From NCBI GenBank assembly GCA_947462815.1, contig CANHQR010000031.1, forward strand, positions 1-40,765: 40,765 bases of DNA. The letters are read 5' to 3'. Shown here piece after piece: positions 26,775 through 34,432 of the stretch. The notes under the pieces are model-generated. The model had not been told where the DNA came from. It saw only the letters and a list, made by a program, of their open reading frames with translations, and did not search any database. Source of the DNA: Pseudobdellovibrionaceae bacterium. GTDB lineage: Bacteria > Bdellovibrionota > Bdellovibrionia > Bdellovibrionales > JAMPXM01. Numbering within the stretch: position 1 is the first letter of the stretch; every line of letters starts with the position of its first letter. The translations under genes and the position numbers were made by a program.

Positions 26775-27848
26775 TTAGGATTTGGTCCAACCCTTTCGCA
26801 TGCGCTCGATGATCTCGGTCAGCTGCTCGTCCGAGTGGAAATGTATCGAAATTCGGCCCCTGCCCTCGAGATAGTCGAGGCTGACCTTCGTTCCGATCAT
26901 TTTCTGCAGACTCGTGGCTAGGCCCTCGGCCAATTGCTTGGCCACGGGCGCTGATCCACCGAGTTCAACTTGGGGTTTATTGTGCTTAGCCGCCTTTTGG
27001 GCTTGAACCATTTTCTCCAAAGCACGAACGGAGAGGCGCTCGCGTACGACTTCCTTCGCGAGGTTGATCTGTTCGGCCATACCGTCCACGGCCAACAAAA
27101 CCTTGGCATGACCAGCCGACAACTGGCCGCCTCCCACCATCAGCTTAACCTCAGGAGGCAAGGTCAACAAACGAAGAACGTTCGCAACCGATGACCTCTC
27201 TTTGCCGAGGCGATCGGCCACATCCTGCTGCGTGAGTCCATAGCGGGACATCAGGAGATCATAAGCATCGGCTTCTTCGATCGGGTTGAGATCCGCTCGC
27301 TGTATGTTTTCGAGGATGGCCAACTCTAAGGAGTTTTGTCCCTCGACCTGCTTGAGAATGACGGGAACTTCCCTCAAACCCGCAAGCTGGGCCGCTCTCC
27401 ATCGGCGCTCACCTGCGATGATTTCAAATTCTCGTTCTGAGAGACGCCGGGCAACGATTGGCTGCAAGATACCTTTTTGTCGAATGCTCGCGGCGAGCTC
27501 CTGGAGGGCTGCATCTTCGAAAACTTGGCGAGGCTGCTGCTCATTGGCCTTGAGACGTTCAATTGGGATATTCCAGATGCGTTGAGTTTCGGGAAGAGCT
27601 GAGGCCACCTCGGTCGTCGCTCGCGGAGTCGTCGAAGGCGTGGCCGCCGTCACGGAGCTGGGGGTCGAGTTTTCGCCCGCAATAGACGCTTGTGCCACTG
27701 GCGAAACGACCTCGGTGGCTTCAACGGCTTCGCCGAGAAGGCTACCCAAACCACGGCCAAGGCGCGGTTTGGACTTTGCGGGCTGAGCCGGTATGCTTGC
27801 ATTCGGGTTTACGTTCGGGTTTGAAAAATGGTTATTAACTTCAGGCAT
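26775..27848 (-). CDS. parB: Chromosome partitioning protein ParB
   Basis: A CTP-dependent DNA clamp that loads at parS and spreads. Family features: N-terminal basic RLGRGLGSLLGE, the CTP-binding boxes around QPIVARRL and GERRWRAAQLAGL, ENIQRADLNPIEEADAY, and the helix-turn-helix LTQQDVADRLGKERSSVANVLRLL. The C-terminal dimerisation domain ends in a short Leu/Ile-rich segment. A 60-residue Ala/Ser/Thr/Pro linker separates the N-terminal tag from the core. The frame is open to 27896, but ATG 27848 has GGAGGG 5 bases upstream and overlaps the parA stop, giving 357 residues. Its likely targets are the parS sites at 28878 and 29489. Confidence 0.97.
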   Translation of the reverse strand: MPEVNNHFSNPNVNPNASIPAQPAKSKPRLGRGLGSLLGEAVEATEVVSPVAQASIAGENSTPSSVTAATPSTTPRATTEVASALPETQRIWNIPIERLKANEQQPRQVFEDAALQELAASIRQKGILQPIVARRLSEREFEIIAGERRWRAAQLAGLREVPVILKQVEGQNSLELAILENIQRADLNPIEEADAYDLLMSRYGLTQQDVADRLGKERSSVANVLRLLTLPPEVKLMVGGGQLSAGHAKVLLAVDGMAEQINLAKEVVRERLSVRALEKMVQAQKAAKHNKPQVELGGSAPVAKQLAEGLATSLQKMIGTKVSLDYLEGRGRISIHFHSDEQLTEIIERMRKGWTKS

Positions 27849-28689
27849 TTGGTCCCTCCGCATACGGGATGGAGTTTGAATTTTCCTGAGTCGCATGAGC
27901 TGCCGGAGTTTGGTTAGCCAGACCCATGACCTTGAGGTCGAGCTCCTCCGCTAACTCGATATACTTCTGCGCACCAACAGACTTGGGCTCGTATTCGAGA
28001 ATGCTTTGGCCATGCGATGGGGCCTCGGAGAGGCGAACATTTCGGGGAATGATGGCTTTGAAGACTTTGTCACCAAAGTGATTCTGGATCTCACTCACGA
28101 CCTGGTGGCTCAAGTTGTTCGATGCCGCAAACATGGTCAACAAGATGCCTTCGATTCGCAGTTCGGGATTGATGTTCTTCTTTACCAATCCCGCTGTAGT
28201 AAGGAGCTGCGAGAGACCCTCGAGGGCGTAGTACTCGCACTGAAGAGGCACTAGGAAAGTATGAGCAGCCGCAAGACCGTTCAGAGTGAGAAGTCCGAGC
28301 GAGGGTGCGCAATCGATGAGGATATAGTCATAGTCCGCAGCAACTTCGGTGACCGCGTCCTTCAGACGAAATTCACGACGCTCGGCGGCAACTAGCTCAA
28401 GTTCAGCACCGACGAGGTCTTGAGTGGCCGGCACGACAAATAAGTTCTCGATTGCCGTCGGCTGAGCAACTTGGCGAATACTCATTTCACCAATGAGGAC
28501 GTGATAAACGTTAGCTTCCTGATACTCGTGCTTCTTGAGTCCGAGACCAGATGAAGCATTTCCCTGGGGGTCGAAATCGATCAAGAGCACTCGGCGGCCC
28601 CTGTGTGCAAGTGCGGAGGAGAGATTGACTGAGGTCGTAGTTTTCCCTACGCCACCCTTCTGATTTGCGACGCAAATGATCCGCGCCAT
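27841..28689 (-). CDS. parA: Chromosome partitioning ATPase ParA
   Basis: A Walker-type ATPase that binds DNA non-specifically as a dimer and moves ParB-parS complexes. The deviant Walker A KGGVGKTT lies at 11-18, followed by LIDFDPQGNASSGLG and YDYILIDCAPSLGLLTLNGLAAA. The frame extends to 28788, but ATG 28689 has GGGAGG 4 bases upstream and begins MARIICVANQ, the standard family start, giving 282 residues. A longer Ala/Asn-rich tail precedes the stop, which overlaps parB (ATGCCTGA). Confidence 0.97.
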   Translation of the reverse strand: MARIICVANQKGGVGKTTTSVNLSSALAHRGRRVLLIDFDPQGNASSGLGLKKHEYQEANVYHVLIGEMSIRQVAQPTAIENLFVVPATQDLVGAELELVAAERREFRLKDAVTEVAADYDYILIDCAPSLGLLTLNGLAAAHTFLVPLQCEYYALEGLSQLLTTAGLVKKNINPELRIEGILLTMFAASNNLSHQVVSEIQNHFGDKVFKAIIPRNVRLSEAPSHGQSILEYEPKSVGAQKYIELAEELDLKVMGLANQTPAAHATQENSNSIPYAEGPNA

Positions 28690-28800
28690 GCTGCCTCCCG
28701 ATTTTGGTGTTCGCCGTTTTAGCGGCCAAAGTTGAAATAGGATCAATCCTGGCGCTTCGAATTGGTCGATTGGCCGGAGTCCGATCACTCAAACCCCGTT

Positions 28801-28829
28801 AATAAAACCTCTCATTGAAGTAATTTCAA
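28801..28829 (-). promoter_or_regulatory. Candidate promoter of parA-parB-bactofilin
   Basis: On the minus strand TTGAAA (28829-28824; 5 of 6 to the -35 consensus) is followed after 17 bases by TTTATT (28806-28801; 4 of 6 to the -10). The start would be near 28794, about 105 bases before parA. The parS at 28878-28893 lies about 50 bases upstream of the -35, so ParB binding could influence it. Confidence 0.4.
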
Positions 28830-28877
28830 CTCATTTTGGCCACTGAAGAGGCCGATAAGGCGTTGGGTCGTCATGAA

Positions 28878-28893
28878 TGTTCCACGTGGAACA
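28878..28893. other. parS centromere site 1
   Basis: TGTTCCACGTGGAACA, a perfect 16-bp palindrome and a known parS variant (the Pseudomonas-like form of the TGTTTCACGTGAAACA consensus). Flanking bases extend the dyad to 22 bp (28875-28896). It lies between parA and the divergent lipoprotein gene. Confidence 0.95.
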
Positions 28894-28918
28894 TTCAATT
28901 GGAGAGCCGGGCATTCAA

Positions 28919-29488
28919 ATGAGCGATCAAGTGATAAGCATGAACACTCAAAATGTCGTCACGCCTCCGCGCAAGCGTGCCATCTGGATAGCCCTCCTGA
29001 GCTTGCTGACTTGCCTTAGCGCTTGCTCTCGCCCAAACCCAGAGCCCGAAAAGCTTGATCCCATCTATTTGGATCTAAAAGCTGAAGAAGCGAAGGCGCA
29101 AACTGCGGTCGAAGTCCTCAGTGAGGAGATCAAAGCCGCAAAGGATGAGCTGGCGAAGCTGCCGCCGAGAGATCCAGGGCGAAGGAAGGCCGAGCAAGAC
29201 CTTCGGAATCGGGCATCTCAACTCGTTCAAGTCGAACAGATGCAGCTCTACTACCAGATTCGCGCCAAACAAAGGGTTGCCTACGCAAGGGAAGAATATC
29301 TAAAGGCCTTCGAACGTGATCAGCCTTGGCCAAAGCCAGAGGACTTTGATGCTTACAAGAAGTCGAAGGAACTGCGGGCAGTCGACAAGAACTGGGGAAG
29401 CAGGGTACCAAAACAAACTCGATACAATAAGACACCTGAGGCCGATGTAAAGAAACAGCTCGAGGACGCCCAGAAGGCTCCGCACTAA
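28919..29488 (+). CDS. Predicted lipoprotein between two parS sites
   Basis: A 189-residue protein that I do not recognise. It has a basic N-region (PPRKR), a hydrophobic segment from about 21 to 32, and lipobox CLSAC with lipidated Cys36. The rest is strongly charged and helical (Glu/Lys/Ala-rich, about 45-125), likely a coiled coil, with a Lys-rich tail. The frame is open from 28877, but the earlier residues (FHVEH) are only a translation of parS, so I chose ATG 28919. ATG 28940 is also possible; neither has a strong ribosome site. It is the only plus-strand gene between mnmE and the atp genes and interrupts the usual rsmG-parA adjacency. Its stop codon abuts parS site 2. Confidence 0.75.
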   Translation: MSDQVISMNTQNVVTPPRKRAIWIALLSLLTCLSACSRPNPEPEKLDPIYLDLKAEEAKAQTAVEVLSEEIKAAKDELAKLPPRDPGRRKAEQDLRNRASQLVQVEQMQLYYQIRAKQRVAYAREEYLKAFERDQPWPKPEDFDAYKKSKELRAVDKNWGSRVPKQTRYNKTPEADVKKQLEDAQKAPH

Positions 29489-29504
29489 TGTTCCACGTGG
29501 AACA
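29489..29504. other. parS centromere site 2
   Basis: The same perfect palindrome as site 1, TGTTCCACGTGGAACA, 611 bp away. It is fitted between two convergent stop codons: TAA of the lipoprotein gene ends at 29488 and the rsmG stop begins at 29506, leaving one spare base. Confidence 0.95.
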
Positions 29505-29505
29505 A

Positions 29506-30180
29506 TTAGGCCTTTCGAGTTGCCTCAACCACCACGCCAACTTGGTCAATGCCAGGAATCGTGTATTTTCCGATGGGCTGACAGTCCCAGACGCCAAAGG
29601 TCTGACTTGGTAGCTCAGCGAGCTCCTTAGTCCATGACTCGGACTTCATCATCAGAATCCTCCCGCCCTGAGGAAAAATCCCACGGCATAACAACAGGGT
29701 CTTCGATATCGCGCCAAATCCACGTGAAACCGCGAGCTGGACCTTTTGGTCTCCAAGTTTCTCAACATCTTTCTTAAGCACACTCACATTCTTCAGACCC
29801 ATCGCTTGTGAAACGTGCTTGATGAACTCAAGCTTTCTTTCATCCCGGTCAACGCATACGAAACTTCGAGAATTATGCAGCGCGGCTAGAATCACGCCAG
29901 GAATCCCATTGCCTGAACCAAAATCATAGATCGTGGCCGACGGACCCAACTTGTCATCCACCACACGACTACACAATAGAGCGTCGCCCACATGAACCAA
30001 ATGTGCTTTCGGAAGGGTAGCCGCACTGACCAGGTTCAAAGCCCGACTGAAACGTTGCAACTCCCGAAGATAAACATGAAGAGACTCGAGTGTCTCCGAG
30101 CTTAAATGAGGATGAAGAATGGGCAGAGCGATCCTCGCGTCATCTAACGCCGGGAGGCCTAAATTGACTGGTTTACTCAT
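29506..30180 (-). CDS. rsmG: 16S rRNA (guanine-N7)-methyltransferase RsmG
   Basis: Methylates N7 of G527 in 16S rRNA using S-adenosylmethionine. The 224-residue protein has the SAM-binding motif IYDFGSGNGIPGVILAALH, then FVCVDRDERKLEFIKHV and a later VSRGFGAISKTL segment typical of GidB. The N-terminal helical part (LRELQRFSRALNLVS) corresponds to the family's NKxxNLT region. GGAG lies 8 bases before ATG 30180. It follows mnmG by 57 bases, the classic gidA-gidB order near the origin. Confidence 0.96.
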   Translation of the reverse strand: MSKPVNLGLPALDDARIALPILHPHLSSETLESLHVYLRELQRFSRALNLVSAATLPKAHLVHVGDALLCSRVVDDKLGPSATIYDFGSGNGIPGVILAALHNSRSFVCVDRDERKLEFIKHVSQAMGLKNVSVLKKDVEKLGDQKVQLAVSRGFGAISKTLLLCRGIFPQGGRILMMKSESWTKELAELPSQTFGVWDCQPIGKYTIPGIDQVGVVVEATRKA

Positions 30181-30237
30181 GTCGACCGCTCCTTACGAAA
30201 CTTACCTGCTTCATCGCAAGCATTGCCGACAAACCCA

Positions 30238-32157
30238 TTAACTCGGATCACTTCCCGCGCTAATACCTTTGGAAGATCTCTGAGTCGCAAGAATCTGCAC
30301 GAGCAGGGCCTGAATCGCCGATGGGTTTACGCCGCTCAACCGCGAAGCCTGTCCCAAAGTTGTCGGTCTCTTTTCGGAAAGTTTCTCAATTTCCTCGCGC
30401 GACAAACCACGCACCTTCGAAAAATCTAGCCCATCGGGAATACGAATCTGCTCACTCCGACGCGTCTGCTCCAACGCTTGGCGCTCTCGCTCAATGTATC
30501 CCGAATACTTCACATCGATCTCAATCGCATCGAGGTTGAGGGGAGAATCGATACCTTCTATTGAAAAACCTAGGTGACCCAACTCCTCGAACCCAACTTC
30601 AGGTCGGCGCAGCAACTCTTCAGCCGTCGCGGGCTTCAAGAGTCGCGCCGTCTTGACCTGGTCGAGTCGCGTCTGTGTCGCTTCATTTGGAACGAAAACA
30701 TGATCCTTCAACCGGCGCTTCAGAGCCTCGCGAGAGTCGACTAGTCGGCTCATCTCCACGCGCAGTTGCGGCGGCGCGATACCTACTTCCGTTCCAATCT
30801 TCCATAGTCGATCTAGCGTGTTGTCCTCTCGTAAATGCATTCTGTGTTCCGCACGACTGGTGAACATTCGATAGGGTTCACGCGTGCCCTTCGTGACTAA
30901 GTCATCAATCAGGACACCAATGTAGGACTCATCTCGACCCAGAACCAAGGGCTCCTGATCTCGAACCTTTCGAATTGCATTGATACCCGCGATCAGGCCT
31001 TGGCCCGCGGCTTCTTCATAACCACTGGTGCCGTTAATCTGACCCGCTAAGAACAAGTTCCCGATTTGCCGAGTCTCGAGAGAATGCTGAATCTGCGTCG
31101 GTTCAAAGAAATCGTACTCGACTGCGTAGCCGAAACGATGAACCTGAACCTGCTCGAGTCCAGGAATGGTACGAAGCATTTCCAACTGAACCTCTTCAGG
31201 AAGACTGGTCGAGATTCCTTGCAAATAGATCCAGTCCGTCGACAAACTCTCCGGCTCCAAAAACGTTTGATGCCCGGTGCGCTCCACAAACCGCGTGACC
31301 TTGTCTTCAATGCTGGGGCAGTAGCGAGGCCCACGGCCCTCGATGTGGCCAACAAACATCGGGCTTTTGTCGAGGTTCTTGCGAATGATCTCATGCGTGC
31401 GCTCGTTCGTGTAACTGAGCCAGCATGAAACCTGCGGCAACTTAAGCCCTTCGCTCCGAACCGAAAATGGGAAGAACTTTTCGTCTCCCTTTTGCTCCTG
31501 AGTTTTTGACCAATCGATCGAGCCCGCCTTCAGTCGCGCGGGTGTACCGGTCTTCAAACGCTGAACTGTAAAGCCAAAATCTCGAAGCTGATCCGAAATC
31601 CCGATGGTCGCCGGGTCTCCGGCTCTCCCGCCCGGAATCTGCTCAAGTCCGATATGCATCACGGCCCGCATGAAGGTTCCTGTTGTCAGGACCGTGGCCT
31701 GAGCTCGGATCTCTGAACCGTCGTGCAAACGTACACCCGAACAGCGGGTCACCCCACTGGTGCCGGCCTCCAAGATCAAAGACTTCGCTTCACCTGAGAG
31801 AACTCGGAGATTCTGCTCCGAACGGACGACTCGGGTCATATGATGGCCATATAACTCCTTATCACATTGAGCCCTCGACCCGCGAACGGCCGGCCCTTTC
31901 TTCGAATTCAATCTCTTAAACTGAATACAGGTTTCGTCAGCCGCAAAGCCCATCTCGCCACCCAAGATATCGATCTCACGGACGATGTGGCCCTTCGCAA
32001 GCCCACCGATGGAGGGATTGCAACTCATGTAGCCAATGCGGTCGAGATTCACGGTGAGTAGGCAGGTCGACAACCCTGAGCGCGCCGAGGCCAACGCGCT
32101 TTCCAGGCCCGCATGACCAGCGCCCACGACAATGATATCAAAATCAAACCCGCGCAT
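30238..32157 (-). CDS. mnmG: tRNA uridine-5-carboxymethylaminomethyl modification enzyme MnmG
   Basis: The FAD/NADH-dependent partner of MnmE, which installs the cmnm5 group on U34 of certain tRNAs. The 639-residue protein has the dinucleotide motif VVGAGHAG (10-17), the CNPSIGG box with the catalytic cysteine, EYDFFEPTQIQHSLET, and FLAGQINGTSGYEEAAGQG. The frame runs on to a TTG at 32196, but ATG 32157 has GAGAAGG 5 bases upstream and starts at the usual place. It follows mnmE by 57 bases, so both subunits of the complex are likely produced together. Confidence 0.97.
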   Translation of the reverse strand: MRGFDFDIIVVGAGHAGLESALASARSGLSTCLLTVNLDRIGYMSCNPSIGGLAKGHIVREIDILGGEMGFAADETCIQFKRLNSKKGPAVRGSRAQCDKELYGHHMTRVVRSEQNLRVLSGEAKSLILEAGTSGVTRCSGVRLHDGSEIRAQATVLTTGTFMRAVMHIGLEQIPGGRAGDPATIGISDQLRDFGFTVQRLKTGTPARLKAGSIDWSKTQEQKGDEKFFPFSVRSEGLKLPQVSCWLSYTNERTHEIIRKNLDKSPMFVGHIEGRGPRYCPSIEDKVTRFVERTGHQTFLEPESLSTDWIYLQGISTSLPEEVQLEMLRTIPGLEQVQVHRFGYAVEYDFFEPTQIQHSLETRQIGNLFLAGQINGTSGYEEAAGQGLIAGINAIRKVRDQEPLVLGRDESYIGVLIDDLVTKGTREPYRMFTSRAEHRMHLREDNTLDRLWKIGTEVGIAPPQLRVEMSRLVDSREALKRRLKDHVFVPNEATQTRLDQVKTARLLKPATAEELLRRPEVGFEELGHLGFSIEGIDSPLNLDAIEIDVKYSGYIERERQALEQTRRSEQIRIPDGLDFSKVRGLSREEIEKLSEKRPTTLGQASRLSGVNPSAIQALLVQILATQRSSKGISAGSDPS

Positions 32158-32214
32158 ATGGGCCTTCTCACTTAGTTCAAAGCCAAAATTAGACAACGAG
32201 AATCGGCCGATCGA

Positions 32215-33624
32215 TCATTTACCGAGACAAAACTCTTTGAACACTCGGTCGATGACCTGCTCGTGGAATTCTTTACCCAGGAGCCGATGGATCTCCTGCA
32301 CACCCGCCTTGAGTTCAAATGCCACGAGCTCAGGGCTGGCTTCCTTTTCGATGAGAAGCAGGGCCTTTCGCAAGGCCTCCTGAATTCTTTCTAGGCTTTC
32401 AACATGCCGAGCCTGCGTGACCAACACATCATCGCCCGATCCGCCACGCAGGCTCCGACGGTAGGCCTGTTCGATTCCGACCAGCAACTGCTCAAGACCC
32501 TGCTTAGATGCGGCAGAGATCCAAAAACTGCGACTGGAAATTCCAAGGGCCTCCGCCTCGGCCTCCGAAGCCGCCGTCCATTCTCCGCTCTGATCCAAAT
32601 CGACCTTATTGAAAACGTAAACTTCGCGGGAATGGCCACTGCGAACGAAGTCACCGAGGCGATTGCGCCAATCCGGCGACGATAGATCCAAAACTACGAC
32701 GACGAAGTCCGCCTCCGCCCGTGCCCTTAGACTTTTCTCGATTCCCAATTGCTCCGCGACACTTTCGGATTCACGGAGCCCAGCCGTATCCATCCATCGA
32801 AGATCGAGACCCCTAAAACGACTCTCTACCTCTATCAAATCACGGGTCGTTCCGGCTTCCGGTGTGACGATGGCACGATCCTCTCCGACAAGCGCATTCA
32901 GAAGACTGGATTTACCCGCATTCGGAGCGCCGACCAGCGCAACTCGAAGGCCTTGGGCAACGACCCGACCCTGCTGATAGGAATCGATAAGCCTCTGAAG
33001 CTGATCCCTGAGCTGCTCCCCTCGGGTCCGAAGTTCAATCGAGGGCTTCAACTCGATTCCCTCTGAGGAAAAATCGATCGCCGCTTCAATATGGGCACCC
33101 ATCCAAAGCAGCGTATCCTCGATCTCGCTGTAATGACGAGAGAGCTCGCCCTTGAGATGCCGAAGAGCCACTCTCGAAGCCTCTCGAGAGCGAGATTCGA
33201 TGGCTTCAAGCACAGCCTCTGCCTGCACAAGGTCCATACGTCCATTCACAAAGGCGCGGTAAGTAAACTCACCAGGCTGCGCCAATCGTGCGCCAAGGCC
33301 CAGAATCGATTGCAACACTCGTTCTGGTAAATCGATTCCACCATGGGTGGAGATCTCCACGGACTCCTCACCCGTGAAGGAGCGCCCCTGAGCGAAAGTC
33401 GTGAGCAAGACCTCATCGAGGACTTCCGAAGGATTCTGAGGATCAATCAGGCGACCAAAGTAAGCCCGATGCGACTCAATCTGTTGAGGAAGGAACGGCG
33501 CGAGCTTACGAATGAGGGCCCAAGCTTGAGGGCCCGAGACGCGCAAAACAGCGATGGCCCCGATTCCCGGGGCCGTCGAAAGGGCAGCGATGACATCTTG
33601 GTCTCCAGCCCTTAGGGAAATCAC
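32215..33624 (-). CDS. mnmE: tRNA modification GTPase MnmE
   Basis: A GTPase that works with MnmG on wobble uridine. It has an N-terminal tetrahydrofolate-binding domain, a helical domain and an inserted G domain with G1 GAPNAGKS (232-239), GTTRD (258-262) and DTAG (279-282). It ends FCLGK, carrying the conserved C-terminal cysteine. At 469 residues it is slightly longer than E. coli MnmE. The start is GTG 33624, only 2 bases after the jag stop and without a strong ribosome site, so translation is probably coupled to jag. Confidence 0.96.
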   Translation of the reverse strand: MISLRAGDQDVIAALSTAPGIGAIAVLRVSGPQAWALIRKLAPFLPQQIESHRAYFGRLIDPQNPSEVLDEVLLTTFAQGRSFTGEESVEISTHGGIDLPERVLQSILGLGARLAQPGEFTYRAFVNGRMDLVQAEAVLEAIESRSREASRVALRHLKGELSRHYSEIEDTLLWMGAHIEAAIDFSSEGIELKPSIELRTRGEQLRDQLQRLIDSYQQGRVVAQGLRVALVGAPNAGKSSLLNALVGEDRAIVTPEAGTTRDLIEVESRFRGLDLRWMDTAGLRESESVAEQLGIEKSLRARAEADFVVVVLDLSSPDWRNRLGDFVRSGHSREVYVFNKVDLDQSGEWTAASEAEAEALGISSRSFWISAASKQGLEQLLVGIEQAYRRSLRGGSGDDVLVTQARHVESLERIQEALRKALLLIEKEASPELVAFELKAGVQEIHRLLGKEFHEQVIDRVFKEFCLGK

Positions 33625-33626
33625 GA

Positions 33627-34253
33627 TTAGATAGTTTCTGCCGCTTCTTCGCGATCATCGGCCTCTTCGCGAGAAGCATTCTTAGCTGCGTAGATCTTGA
33701 TCTTCTTAAAGAGTCCGTTACCGATGGACCGGCTGCGAACGCGTTCATCTCCGGCCAAGTGCTGGTGGACGGTTTTGCGATCTTTAGCTCCCAAAGGTCG
33801 CATATACTGCGACTTGCCGGTCTCCAAGACTTCATCTTTAAGGCGGTCAGCCATTTCCACGAGCGACTTTGTCGATTCATCTCGGAAGCCATTCGAATCA
33901 AAAATCACTTCGATACGCTCATCGGGAACTTGATGTTGCAAAGCACGTTTCATAAAGAGTTGAAGGGCGTCCAGCAAGGCGCCGTCCTTCTCCGTGAGAC
34001 TCTCTTCGTCCGGGCCTGTGAGGTCGACGAAAATGTCCATGCCTTCTGCGGTCTTTTCCTCAGTAATGTGCGCGTCTAACTCTAAACCCGCACGCTCCAA
34101 GACCCCGTACAATGTATCCTCAACGAGCGCACGAGGATCGCGATTCCCGATCGAGTCGCTGCGATCGGCTCGACGTCCGCCGCCCTCAGCGCCTGGTTTT
34201 TCGGAATTGCCGCTCGAGCCGCCTCCAAAAAGCTTGCTAAAAAATCCTGACAT
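33627..34253 (-). CDS. jag: R3H-domain RNA-binding protein (Jag/KhpB-like)
   Basis: A 208-residue protein in the conserved yidC-jag-mnmE order. The KH-like part lies at about 45-130 (VEDTLYGVLERAGLELDAHI, FVDLTGPDEESLTEKDGALLDALQLF) and is followed by the R3H domain (MRPLGAKDRKTVHQHLAGDERV, with the R...H pair). Jag/KhpB proteins bind RNA and influence cell division and envelope genes in Gram-positives; their role in Gram-negatives is poorly known. The standard N-terminal Jag_N domain is replaced by a short Gly/Ser/Arg-rich segment after MSGFFSKLFGGG. An acidic, Arg-rich tail ends the protein. Confidence 0.9.
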   Translation of the reverse strand: MSGFFSKLFGGGSSGNSEKPGAEGGGRRADRSDSIGNRDPRALVEDTLYGVLERAGLELDAHITEEKTAEGMDIFVDLTGPDEESLTEKDGALLDALQLFMKRALQHQVPDERIEVIFDSNGFRDESTKSLVEMADRLKDEVLETGKSQYMRPLGAKDRKTVHQHLAGDERVRSRSIGNGLFKKIKIYAAKNASREEADDREEAAETI

Positions 34254-34432
34254 CGACCCCTACCTTTCTGCCGGAGAGAACCGGCTCCACCAAACGCTCC
34301 AACCCCCGGAGCATCGAATACATAGTCCACATCTCAAACCGGGCGATCGGTAACACTCGAAAAATCGCCGCCAATTCGAAACATCAGACGCGCTCGCCGC
34401 CGAAACTCCGGCCGGCGAATCGCCGTCATCCT

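Noticed and set aside
28877-28918. Longer start of the parS-flanked lipoprotein (ATG 28877)
   Set aside because: The added residues are the translation of parS itself and would bury the signal peptide further in.
29717-29732. Third parS-like sequence (AAATCCACGTGAAACC) inside rsmG
   Set aside because: Only about 12 of 16 positions fit and the left arm is lost; it may bind ParB weakly, but it is more likely chance within coding sequence.
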